NCBI GenBank assembly: GCA_018607135.1
Contig: JABBCA010000042.1
Location: forward strand, 1 to 64,000
Direction: 5' to 3'
Source of the DNA: Opitutales bacterium
Lineage (GTDB): Bacteria > Verrucomicrobiota > Verrucomicrobiia > Opitutales > Coraliomargaritaceae
DNA length: 64,000 nucleotides
Shown one piece after another: positions 8,641-17,546 of this stretch (its first letter is position 1; every line of letters starts with the position of its first letter). The notes under the pieces are model-generated. The model worked only from the letters and a program-made list of their open reading frames with translations. It searched no databases and had not been told where the DNA came from. Position numbers and translations under genes: made by a program.

Positions 8641-11600
8641 TTTTAAATGCGTTTAAACCTACTGATTCGATGCCAATACCCAAACACTTTTTGACCTGCT
8701 TATTGCTGAGCAATTCTATCCTACCAGTATCCGCGCAAGTTTACTCAGATCTTTGGGGATCCGACGGTCAGCTTTGGGATCCGGCCACCAGTCGCCTTGC
8801 AGATTTTACTGATGTCGGCTATATGAACGGTGCTGTTGCGATTCCTGATTGGCCTGTAGGGGTGGATGTAACGGATGCTCAATTTGGAGCGATACCCGAC
8901 GACGGAATCGACGATTCGCAGGCTTTTATCGATGCGATTGCAGCATGCCCTGATAATCACGCTGTTTACGTGCCCAACGGGCGATATACGATTCTTCAGC
9001 AAATCATTCCCGACCGAGATCACTTCGTGCTGCGCGGCGAAGATATGTATGATACAATTCTTTTCTTCCCCAAAAATTTAAACGAAGTCATCATTCAAGA
9101 AATTGGCTATGACCCTTTGGATCCGGATAAGCGTAACACGGGGGCTCCTAAAGGATTTTTCCGAGTGGACGCTGGTATTGAGCGCAGCATCGAAAATTTG
9201 ACCTTCGAGTTCAGGGAACAGCGCAAGATGGGCCATTGGGAGCACAAGGGTGCCGATGCAATTTTCTATGGTGGCACGGCCACGCATAGTTGGGTTCGAA
9301 ACATTTACATCAAAAATGCGGATCATGGTGTTATGATGGGCGGTGCTTCGCAGATCTCGTTTTTAAATTTGATTTTAGACCACTTTATAGGTCGACCTGA
9401 CATTGATGGTTCTTCGGGCACATTACGCTGGGCTGGCCACATAGGTATCAACATGGGAAGCGCAGAAAAGTGTCTCTATCACAATATAGAATTTAAAGGC
9501 AGCTATTTTCACGATTTTGATATTATCAATGTGCCCAATGGAAATGTGGTTTCCAATGTGAAGGGGCCATCTGTCTCCTTACACCATCACGGTACAGGAG
9601 CGAAAAATAACTTATACACGAATGTCGATGCGGGTAGTAACGAATTTTATGGAGAAGGTAATGTGGGCACCAAGACTGTTTCCGACTCCAATCAGCAGGA
9701 AAATGAAACTCACTGGAGAATTTACGCGGAGGAGCCGCTTCTCTCTGGTGGCATCCCATTGACTACTCAAAATAACCATGTGTTTGTGGGATACGGAGCC
9801 GATGTGGACACTACCATAACGCCGACTCTGTGGCAGGAGAGTATCGATCCGGCTGAGCTCTACCCACAAAATATATACCTTGCGCAGCTACAGCACCCGA
9901 GCATTCAAAAGCCATTGCCTGAGGCCGCGCCGTCTCAACCACCGTCCGCTTTCACTGGAGACTTGGTTTGCATCAATTCAGTCGAGAATAACCGCACTAG
10001 ATCCTCAGCGCCAGACACAGTGCAGGATTTCACTTCGAATACATTTTCCAGCACAGACGACCTTTTCTTTAAGTTTGATTTAAGCGGTTTGAGTCTTGAT
10101 TCAATTGCACATGTTCGACTGCGCGTGACCTCGGTTAAATTTATCAATGCTCCGTTGTCGATCGCGGCCTACTCTGCAGGCGATACATGGTCGCAAGACA
10201 GTTTGACCTATAATAATCAACCATCAGCTATCGCAGAATTGGATGTCGTTGAAATCACTGAAGACTCCACAGCCCAAGTTTTAGAATTCGATGTCACGCA
10301 GTTTGTTCAAAGCGAATACGCAGGGGACAAGGTAGTGACATTATCATTAAAAAGAACTTCTGGAGATGGCTTTTTGAGTAGCATTCGTGGCAACTATAGC
10401 GGACTCGCTCCCGAATTACTAATCGAGCAGGTGCCCTCACCAGTCCCTGGTGCTCCCTCGGCACCGGAGGGTATGAAGGCAGAAAGCTTAATCGGCAATA
10501 TTCGTCTAGATTGGGACGACAATCCAGAATCTGATGTGGCGACTTATAATGTATACCGCAGTGTGACCTCTTCGGGTCTAAATGATTACAGCTATCCGAT
10601 CGCTACAGGCTTAGTCACCAGCGATTTTGTCGATATTGATTCAGTGGGTAACTGGAGGGTCGGATTGATGCAAAATGACCAAGTGTATTTCTACCGAGTG
10701 ACTGCGGTCGACTCTCATGGATACGAGTCTGAGAGTAGTGCCGAGTTTGTGGGTGTGCCTTTGGATCCAGCGAATAATCCACCTGCTTTCGATGAGTCGG
10801 TAATTTCACTACCTGCGGGTAAAGAAGGTCAACTCTACACAGATACCTTAGCGAGTGGTGCGAGCGATACTGAGGGGGACGACATGTATTTCTTCAAGGT
10901 CGATGGGCCGAGCTGGCTAACGGTCGCCTACGATGGAAGTTTGAGCGGCACTCCACAGTTGACTGATGCGGGCCTAAACCGTTTTACCGTGCAAATCACC
11001 GCTCTCGGTGGCCGTGACGAGGTCGAAGTCGAAATATTGGTCGATGCAAACACTGTTTTTCCCGGGCCACCTCAGACACCTCTTGGCTTCAGTGCGAGAG
11101 TGGGGGATCGTTCGGTCTTTCTCGACTGGGGCGATAGTATTGATATCGATTTTAGTTCCTACACGGTCTATCGCTCAACTCAGTCTGGGAGTATCGGGAT
11201 TGCTCTGGCGGAGGGTTTGACTGGCAGTGATCTTTTAGACTTGGATGTCGAGAACGGGCTGACCTACTATTATCGAGTTCGCGCTTACGACACTGCAGGA
11301 AATACTTCTCTTTATAGTCAGGAAGTGATCGCCCGCCCTATGGCAGATAAGAGTGTTAGCATCGCTGAATACGACTTTACCAGTAGAGACTTGGTGTCTG
11401 TGGATCTTGATAGTTCGTCAATTGCATCCGATTTGAATGATGGCGGCGGTCTTTCATTCGCAATCGAGACGAGAACTTTTGGCAGTCCCGGAACTTTCGG
11501 TAATCCGCCTCCTTCGCTCAGATGGAAAAATGTAGATGCCAATAATGGTGTTATTTTGGATGATGACTATATCAGCTTCACATTATCTGGTGTGACAGAG

Positions 11601-12854
11601 CCAACGCAATTTCACAGCTTAAGTTATGATGTAAAGGGCGATGACGAGGATTTCTACATATTGAGCAGTCAAGATGGTTTCGCTAGCATGGACGCCTTGC
11701 TCGTTGTTCCACAAACAGTAAGCGTCGACGGTATCGTTTATTCACATACCCTTTGGTTGACTGATTTTGCTGAGATGGCAGTGGGGGGCTCTGTAGAGTT
11801 TCGCTTATATTATGACACTAGCAAAACCATTGGTGAACAATGGATAGATAACATCCGTTTAACCAAAGTAGTCGATTACGATATCGGTGCTACAACTGCT
11901 CCCACTAGCCTTGTCGCCATTGCTGAAGCAGGCGGTTCGATTAATTTGACTTGGGACGTTTCAACGGATCCAGAAATAGTGAGCTATACTATTTTCCGGT
12001 CGACTGAATCTGGCGTCTACGGAGCTCCTCTTTCATCAGTAATTGATAGCCAATATCAAGACCTTACAGCTGTTGCAGGCACGCGCTACTACTACACTGT
12101 GTGCGCGGTCAATGGTGATGGCGATACGACTGCTAATAGTGCTGAGGCAACCGCGATGGCACTTAGCTTGAGTCCAGTCTTCGTGAACGATCCCAGTGAA
12201 CTGCCCAACGCCGTAGTGGGGCAGATCTACGGAGCACATTTGAGCGGACTCGTCATCGGTGGTAGTACCTCTGATCTCAGTTATTCACTACTCAGTGGCC
12301 CTAGCTGGCTAACTGAGACGGTCGATGGCCACTTAAGCGGACAACCAGCAGTGAGTGATCTCGGCATCAATCAATGGGTCGTCGAAGTAAGTAACAGCTC
12401 TGGCGCTAACGATCAAGCCAACCTACAAATTGTAGTCAGCCAACCAGCCGACCTCGACCTAGATAGCATCCAAGATGGTTGGGAGCTCCTGAACTTTGGT
12501 GCGATCAACTATTCCGACGGCTCGTTGGATAGCGATGGTGATGGGGTGCTCGACTTCTTTGAGTATCTTTTTGGGTCGATTCCGATAGATGCCTCCAGTC
12601 GCGGCTCGCAGCTACTGGTGTCTCCTAGCGAAGATGAGTCAGGAATGGTCTTTAAATGGGCGGTTAAGCCGGGTTCTGTGATTGGTGTCGATTATGGAGT
12701 GGAGATTTCAGCCGACCTGAGTGGCTCTTGGGGGCCGCTCCCAGAAGCACATTATTCGATCGAAGCGATGACTTCAAATGGTCAAACTAAAATCGAATTG
12801 AGCCTCACTCACGATTATGGTTCGACGGTTTTCATTAAACTCACACGTCTATAG
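8637..12854 (+). CDS. Secreted 1405-residue beta-helix protein, candidate polysaccharide-cleaving enzyme
   Basis: Large exoprotein. Start is GTG 8637 (GAGG close upstream, overlapped by a mini-ORF) or ATG 8670, whose product opens MPIPKHFLTCLLLSNS and looks like a clean Sec signal ending near VSA. Residues ~40-425 form a right-handed beta-helix of the Pectate_lyase_3/GH55-like type, beginning with FGAIPDDGIDDSQAF and VYVPNGRYTI. Then follow a DNRLRE-like domain (~435-600), Fn3 (~602-710), He_PIG Ig-like (~712-803), Fn3 (~808-901), a recurring YDF module (~907-1080), Fn3 (~1085-1176), He_PIG (~1178-1268), a DSDGDG calcium-binding segment (~1305) and a ~80-residue beta-rich tail. The next sulfatase starts at the base after the stop. 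A paralogous N-terminus is at 37742. Catalytic residues cannot be assigned by eye; it could also be a binding scaffold. Confidence 0.85.
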   Translation: MILNAFKPTDSMPIPKHFLTCLLLSNSILPVSAQVYSDLWGSDGQLWDPATSRLADFTDVGYMNGAVAIPDWPVGVDVTDAQFGAIPDDGIDDSQAFIDAIAACPDNHAVYVPNGRYTILQQIIPDRDHFVLRGEDMYDTILFFPKNLNEVIIQEIGYDPLDPDKRNTGAPKGFFRVDAGIERSIENLTFEFREQRKMGHWEHKGADAIFYGGTATHSWVRNIYIKNADHGVMMGGASQISFLNLILDHFIGRPDIDGSSGTLRWAGHIGINMGSAEKCLYHNIEFKGSYFHDFDIINVPNGNVVSNVKGPSVSLHHHGTGAKNNLYTNVDAGSNEFYGEGNVGTKTVSDSNQQENETHWRIYAEEPLLSGGIPLTTQNNHVFVGYGADVDTTITPTLWQESIDPAELYPQNIYLAQLQHPSIQKPLPEAAPSQPPSAFTGDLVCINSVENNRTRSSAPDTVQDFTSNTFSSTDDLFFKFDLSGLSLDSIAHVRLRVTSVKFINAPLSIAAYSAGDTWSQDSLTYNNQPSAIAELDVVEITEDSTAQVLEFDVTQFVQSEYAGDKVVTLSLKRTSGDGFLSSIRGNYSGLAPELLIEQVPSPVPGAPSAPEGMKAESLIGNIRLDWDDNPESDVATYNVYRSVTSSGLNDYSYPIATGLVTSDFVDIDSVGNWRVGLMQNDQVYFYRVTAVDSHGYESESSAEFVGVPLDPANNPPAFDESVISLPAGKEGQLYTDTLASGASDTEGDDMYFFKVDGPSWLTVAYDGSLSGTPQLTDAGLNRFTVQITALGGRDEVEVEILVDANTVFPGPPQTPLGFSARVGDRSVFLDWGDSIDIDFSSYTVYRSTQSGSIGIALAEGLTGSDLLDLDVENGLTYYYRVRAYDTAGNTSLYSQEVIARPMADKSVSIAEYDFTSRDLVSVDLDSSSIASDLNDGGGLSFAIETRTFGSPGTFGNPPPSLRWKNVDANNGVILDDDYISFTLSGVTEPTQFHSLSYDVKGDDEDFYILSSQDGFASMDALLVVPQTVSVDGIVYSHTLWLTDFAEMAVGGSVEFRLYYDTSKTIGEQWIDNIRLTKVVDYDIGATTAPTSLVAIAEAGGSINLTWDVSTDPEIVSYTIFRSTESGVYGAPLSSVIDSQYQDLTAVAGTRYYYTVCAVNGDGDTTANSAEATAMALSLSPVFVNDPSELPNAVVGQIYGAHLSGLVIGGSTSDLSYSLLSGPSWLTETVDGHLSGQPAVSDLGINQWVVEVSNSSGANDQANLQIVVSQPADLDLDSIQDGWELLNFGAINYSDGSLDSDGDGVLDFFEYLFGSIPIDASSRGSQLLVSPSEDESGMVFKWAVKPGSVIGVDYGVEISADLSGSWGPLPEAHYSIEAMTSNGQTKIELSLTHDYGSTVFIKLTRL
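12107..12388 (+). repeat. 282-bp block identical to 29189-29470
   Basis: By direct comparison every base of 12107-12388 matches 29189-29470; the first mismatch is A12389 versus G29471, after which the copies differ by frequent substitutions to the end of the gene. Upstream of 12107 similarity stops abruptly. It lies within the Fn3/He_PIG part of the 1405-residue protein. Confidence 0.95.
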
Positions 12855-14366
12855 ATGAGGATTCAAGTTTTATTACGAATTTACTGTCTGTTGAGCGCAC
12901 TAGCCTGCGCGATGCCTCTCGTAGCATTTGCGGATACCGGTGGCGCAGACGCAAAACCGCTGTCGGACAGTCGACCGAATATCATTTTTGTCCTATGCGA
13001 TGACCTTGGCTACGGGGATGTCCAATGCCTCAACCCTGAGAATGGAAAAATTCCCACCCCAGCGGCGGACACGTTGGCGAGCCAGGGGATGATTTTTACC
13101 GATGCGCATTCGGGCTCATCGGTCTGCACGCCCACGCGCTACGGTCTGATGACAGGCCGTTATAGCTGGCGCACTTCTTTGCAACGTGGAGTTGTTAAGG
13201 GGTTTGCGCCGAACTTGATTGCAGAGGATCGCCCAACTGTCGCTAGCTTTTTGAAAAAACAAGGCTACCATACTGCGATTATCGGGAAGTGGCATCTCAA
13301 CTTTCAGTATGTGGATCCAGTCAGCGGTGAAGTTTTAGATTTGGAAGATTGGAAGCAGGGGCCGCCGGTTGGCTCGATGATTCCTGATGGTCCCTTGACC
13401 CGCGGTTTCGATTATTATCATGGTTTTCATCACGCTAGGCACATGAAAGCGGTGATTGCGAATGATCGCGTGCTCGAACAGGATGCAGAAATCAACATGC
13501 TGCCGCGGCTGGCCGAGAAGGCGGTCGAATATATTGACCAACGCGCCCAGGATACTTCGGAGCAGCCGTTCTTTTTGTATTTACCTCTAGGCTCACCTCA
13601 CACTCCGATTGTGCCTAGCGCTGAGTGGCAGGGCAAAAGCGAATTAGGCAGTTATGGTGATTTCGTCATGCAGACTGATGCCGCACTCGGAGCCGTGATC
13701 GAGGCGTTGCATCGCAATGGCATGACTGAGAACACGCTCCTTATCTATACCAGTGACAATGGTTGTTCAAAAGCCGCTAAGATTGATGCCCTCAGAAATA
13801 AGGGGCACTTGGTAAGCGCACAATTTCGTGGTTCGAAGGCCGACTTATGGGAGGGCGGGCATCGTGTGCCATTTATTGTTCGCTGGCCTGGAATGGTAGA
13901 GGCGGCGACTCTAACGGATCAACTCATATGCCTGACCGATTTCTTTGCTACCGTAGTGGACATCATTGGTGCTGAGTTACCCGCTGGCTCATGTGAAGAT
14001 AGTGTAAGCTTTTTACCAAGTTTCTCTGGCCAGCCGGTGATCAGCGAACGAAAAAGTATTATTCATCATTCGATTTCTGGACATTTTAGCTATCGAGAAG
14101 ATAAGTGGAAGCTGCTACTAGCTCGTGGATCTGGCGGTTGGACTTCGCCAAAGGAAAGCGAGGCTAAGACCGCACCTGAGGCACAGCTTTATAACTTAGA
14201 TGCGGATCCCTCGGAGGCGAAAAATCTCTATCAGTCACATCCCGAGATCGCAAATCGTTTGCTCCATCAACTCGAGTCTTATGTATTCAGCGGTCGGAGC
14301 ACACATGGAGTCGATTCTCCAAATGATTTCAAAGCTATAGAACTTTGGAAAAGTGGAAGAGATTGA
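12855..14366 (+). CDS. Exported S1-family sulfatase
   Basis: Sulfatase of 503 residues whose ATG directly abuts the stop of the beta-helix gene, so the two are probably co-translated. The Sec signal ends near residue 26 (VAFA). PNIIFVLCDDLGYGDVQC provides the first metal aspartates; the formylglycine motif is CTPTR with Cys91, Thr replacing the more common Ser, which the C-x-P/A-x-R consensus allows. GKWHLNF (~142) and SDNGCSK (~297) follow. The C-terminus is complete (LYNLDADPSEAKNLY). The 40-residue N-terminal segment is nearly duplicated in the chimeric sulfatase at 29940, although the bodies of those two proteins belong to different subgroups. Confidence 0.94.
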   Translation: MRIQVLLRIYCLLSALACAMPLVAFADTGGADAKPLSDSRPNIIFVLCDDLGYGDVQCLNPENGKIPTPAADTLASQGMIFTDAHSGSSVCTPTRYGLMTGRYSWRTSLQRGVVKGFAPNLIAEDRPTVASFLKKQGYHTAIIGKWHLNFQYVDPVSGEVLDLEDWKQGPPVGSMIPDGPLTRGFDYYHGFHHARHMKAVIANDRVLEQDAEINMLPRLAEKAVEYIDQRAQDTSEQPFFLYLPLGSPHTPIVPSAEWQGKSELGSYGDFVMQTDAALGAVIEALHRNGMTENTLLIYTSDNGCSKAAKIDALRNKGHLVSAQFRGSKADLWEGGHRVPFIVRWPGMVEAATLTDQLICLTDFFATVVDIIGAELPAGSCEDSVSFLPSFSGQPVISERKSIIHHSISGHFSYREDKWKLLLARGSGGWTSPKESEAKTAPEAQLYNLDADPSEAKNLYQSHPEIANRLLHQLESYVFSGRSTHGVDSPNDFKAIELWKSGRD

Positions 14367-14430
14367 TAGAGCCAGCAAATTGCATCAGCGAAATCACTCG
14401 AACTAAGTTCAAAAAAAAATAATTTCTTTT

Positions 14431-15957
14431 ATGAAGTGGATACAACTTACACACCTTACTTGCTTGTTCCTTTTATTAACCAGCGCGAGCTGCGCAGAAG
14501 TGAAACAATTGGCGGGTAGTCGGCCAAATATCATTTTCATTCTCACGGATGATCAGGGGATGGGAGACCTTTCCTGTATGGGCAACCCGATTTTGAAGAC
14601 ACCGCATATCGACCGGCTCTATGCACAATCGTCGCGGTTCACAGATTTTCACGTCAGCTCAACTTGTTCGCCAACGCGTGCGGCACTCATGAGCGGTCGC
14701 CGTCCGTTCGAAGTGGGTGTGACACATACCATTCTACAGCGTGAGCGATTAGCGCTCGATGTAGTCACGCTGCCTGAGACGTTAAAGACGGTCGGTTACA
14801 GCACGGGACTTTTTGGAAAGTGGCACCTCGGAGACGAGCCAGCGTATCTGCCGCAGAATCGAGGTTTCGATGAGGTGCTCATGCACGGTGCCGGTGGAAT
14901 CGGCCAATATCAGTGGGGCGACTTTCAGGCCAATACCGAGAGCACTTACTTCAATAGCGTGCTTCTCCACAACGATACTGTCGTAAAAACAGAGGGCTTT
15001 TGCACAGATCTATTTTTCGATGCTGCCTTGGCTTGGATGCATCAACTGCACGAAAATGATGAGCCTTACTTCGCATACATTTCGCTGAATGCGCCACATC
15101 GCCCGCTGATCGCACCCGAATCTTACAAGCAACGCTTTTTGGAGATGGGCTATACAGAGAGCTCGGCCGCTCGCTATGGTATGATCGAGAATATTGATGA
15201 TAATGTAGGAGAACTATTGTCCGAGCTGGCTGAATGGAATGCTCTGGAAAATACGCTGATCATCTTTATGACGGACAATGGGATGGCGGGGCGAATGCTT
15301 GATAAGCAAGACGGCTCGAAAGAGCTTGCTTTCAATGCGGGTATGCGGGGTGGCAAGGCCTCGCCCTTTGAAGGTGGCAGTCGTGTGCCTTCGTTTTGGT
15401 ATTGGCAGGGGCGGATCAATGCGGGGGTTGATGTTACGGATTTGACCGCGCACATAGACGTGTATCCGACCTTGGCGGAACTCGCTGGTGCCACGTTGCC
15501 TGAGGGTGATTTTGCGCCAATGGGTCGCTCCATGCTGCCGCTTTTCGAAGATTCTCAGGCCGAATGGCCAGAGCGAACACTCTTCTTGCATCGTGGCCGC
15601 TGGGACGATTTTTGGTCGTCACTGAGCCGGGAAGAGAGCCGCTATAATAAAGCTGCTGTGCGGACAGATCGTTGGCGTCTTGTTTTTGAACTAGAAAACG
15701 GCCAACCCAAAACCACGCTTTCGGATATAGACGTCGACCCGGGTGAAACAATCAATCTGGCGGGGGAATATCCAGAGGTTGTCGAAGAGTTGAAACAAGC
15801 CTTTGATCAGTGGTGGGATTTGACCGAGCCCTATCTTGTGAACGAGGGCTTGCCTCATATACCATCAGAGGCCCAGCCCTTTCCTCTATTGTATGAACAG
15901 CAAGTTAAAGAAAGCGGTCCGATCCCAGAGTGGGCTCCAGCTATTCATAGTAACTAA
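14431..15957 (+). CDS. Exported S1-family sulfatase
   Basis: Sulfatase of 508 residues with a Sec signal of about 22 residues. PNIIFILTDDQGMGDLSCMG gives the first metal site; the formylglycine motif is CSPTR with Cys79, followed by AALMSGRRP. GKWHLGDEP (~131), NAPHRPL (~219) and MTDNGMAGR (~281) complete the active site. It starts 64 bp after the preceding sulfatase, in a plus-strand run leading into the GH43-like and GH29 genes. The sulfatase at 29940 is a close paralogue along the whole mature protein, so the two presumably share a substrate or arose recently. Confidence 0.94.
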   Translation: MKWIQLTHLTCLFLLLTSASCAEVKQLAGSRPNIIFILTDDQGMGDLSCMGNPILKTPHIDRLYAQSSRFTDFHVSSTCSPTRAALMSGRRPFEVGVTHTILQRERLALDVVTLPETLKTVGYSTGLFGKWHLGDEPAYLPQNRGFDEVLMHGAGGIGQYQWGDFQANTESTYFNSVLLHNDTVVKTEGFCTDLFFDAALAWMHQLHENDEPYFAYISLNAPHRPLIAPESYKQRFLEMGYTESSAARYGMIENIDDNVGELLSELAEWNALENTLIIFMTDNGMAGRMLDKQDGSKELAFNAGMRGGKASPFEGGSRVPSFWYWQGRINAGVDVTDLTAHIDVYPTLAELAGATLPEGDFAPMGRSMLPLFEDSQAEWPERTLFLHRGRWDDFWSSLSREESRYNKAAVRTDRWRLVFELENGQPKTTLSDIDVDPGETINLAGEYPEVVEELKQAFDQWWDLTEPYLVNEGLPHIPSEAQPFPLLYEQQVKESGPIPEWAPAIHSN

Positions 15958-15975
15958 AGAAAGCGTATTTAAAAA

Positions 15976-17514
15976 ATGAACTCTATTCGAACGCTCATTT
16001 GTTTTCTTGGTCTACTCGCCGTTGTGTCAGGCTGCGTTCATAAGAGAGATCAATCAACAGCATGGGAGATTGTGAGCCACGAAGATTGGCAAAGGTCTGT
16101 CGCCGAGAGTGAAGGTGTTGAAATCACTGATGGGCTATTAAGCCCGATTGGAAAGACGGGTTCTTATCGCAGTCAACTGAATCGTTTTAGCGATCTGCAG
16201 ACACTTGAATCTCTGACCATCTCGCAGTCCTCGGTCTGGCAAAATTGGACGGCAGTGGATAAAGTAGCGCCGTCGAATTTACAAGACGCCCCCGTTTTTC
16301 TCGCGCTGGGTTCTCAGAATTATTGGATATTTGGCCGTTACGGTAAGCCTGAAGTGACTGGATTTGTGGGTGCAGATGTAGAGCTAGAAGGGTTTGACAT
16401 TCCGTTAAAAACGACGCCGTTTCCAAAGCAATATGATGCACCGGGGGGATTAAAGCCAAGTATGGACGGTTACCACGCTTGGCAAAGCCGCGATATGATT
16501 CATTGGGTGCACCACGGTCCGGTTTCAGATCGCCGGGCACGATGGGTCACGACTGCTGAGTATGTAAATGGTAAAACGTATATCTACTATGACTTTCCAA
16601 ATGATCAGGATCCGCATCTGCTGATTGATAATGATTTGACCGATGGTATGCCTGGAACGGACATGGGAATGGTTTTTAAAGATCCTTCAGATGGCTCGGA
16701 CATTGCCATAATTCGGGATGAGTCGGGTCAGTTTCACTTGATTTACGAGGACTGGAGTCCGGTCCATGCGGGTGCGCATTCCTGGGACTCGCCGTTGGCG
16801 GGTCATGCTGTGAGTGCCGACGGAATGGGCGACTTCAAGATTCTTGATCCGGTCATCGATGAGCGGACGCAGCCGACAGGTGTTTTTAAGGAGTATGCCC
16901 ACCCGCACTGGTATCGTGACGATCCAGCAAATTATCAGGGTAAGCCAACTAAGAAGGGAGAGTTCAGAGCGTTTGCGCGCTATGAAGTGCATGAGCCCGA
17001 ACAGAATGCCTATGGTGATTGGGCTTCGATTAAAATTGGCGGACAGTATTATCTCTTCGGTGACTTTCATCCTGCGGGCACAAAGCTTCGTTCCGAGATG
17101 CAGATCGCTTGGTTCACCGCTACGAATATCGACGGTCCCTTCGAGCCTTGTGGATCGATTGGTAGTGGGCATCCCGATCCAGATATCGGTTTTGCCGAGG
17201 GCCGCTTTTATCTGATCAATCAAACTAACAACGATTATGTAAGCCCGGGTCCTTGGGTCGAATCGGTCGAGGTTCGTGTTGGAGTGGATACGACAAACGA
17301 TGGTCAAGTGGATGTCTGGAGTGGTTGGCAGTCGGTGCGCGAAACTTATGACTACGTGGAAGGCTTTGCTAAGCAGATCAGTCGTGCTCCAGCGTCGATC
17401 GAAACCAGTCAGTTGCCAAAAGGTTATGGCTTTTGTTTTGAACTGCGAATCGAAGACCAGACCGAGAATAGTTCTAAGCCTGTTTTGGATTCGGTTAGAC
17501 TTAGCTTTAATTAG
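15976..17514 (+). CDS. Lipoprotein GH43/GH117-like beta-propeller hydrolase
   Basis: Lipoprotein of 512 residues: hydrophobic leader followed by VSGC with Cys20. The body resembles five-bladed beta-propeller glycosidases of the GH43/GH117/GH32-like type, with repeated strand patterns such as MDGYHAWQSRDMIHW (~165), FHLIYEDWSP (~258), EYAHPHWYRD (~311) and QYYLFGDFHPAGTKLR (~358). Such enzymes cleave furanosides, xylosides or anhydrogalactosides; within this locus a fucan or galactan side-chain linkage is plausible. It sits 18 bp after the upstream sulfatase and 32 bp before a GH29 gene, consistent with one transcript. I cannot assign the acidic catalytic triad or the exact family from sequence alone. 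Confidence 0.7.
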   Translation: MNSIRTLICFLGLLAVVSGCVHKRDQSTAWEIVSHEDWQRSVAESEGVEITDGLLSPIGKTGSYRSQLNRFSDLQTLESLTISQSSVWQNWTAVDKVAPSNLQDAPVFLALGSQNYWIFGRYGKPEVTGFVGADVELEGFDIPLKTTPFPKQYDAPGGLKPSMDGYHAWQSRDMIHWVHHGPVSDRRARWVTTAEYVNGKTYIYYDFPNDQDPHLLIDNDLTDGMPGTDMGMVFKDPSDGSDIAIIRDESGQFHLIYEDWSPVHAGAHSWDSPLAGHAVSADGMGDFKILDPVIDERTQPTGVFKEYAHPHWYRDDPANYQGKPTKKGEFRAFARYEVHEPEQNAYGDWASIKIGGQYYLFGDFHPAGTKLRSEMQIAWFTATNIDGPFEPCGSIGSGHPDPDIGFAEGRFYLINQTNNDYVSPGPWVESVEVRVGVDTTNDGQVDVWSGWQSVRETYDYVEGFAKQISRAPASIETSQLPKGYGFCFELRIEDQTENSSKPVLDSVRLSFN

Positions 17515-17546
17515 TTGATGTTAAACTCTGATAAATTGTGATCAAC

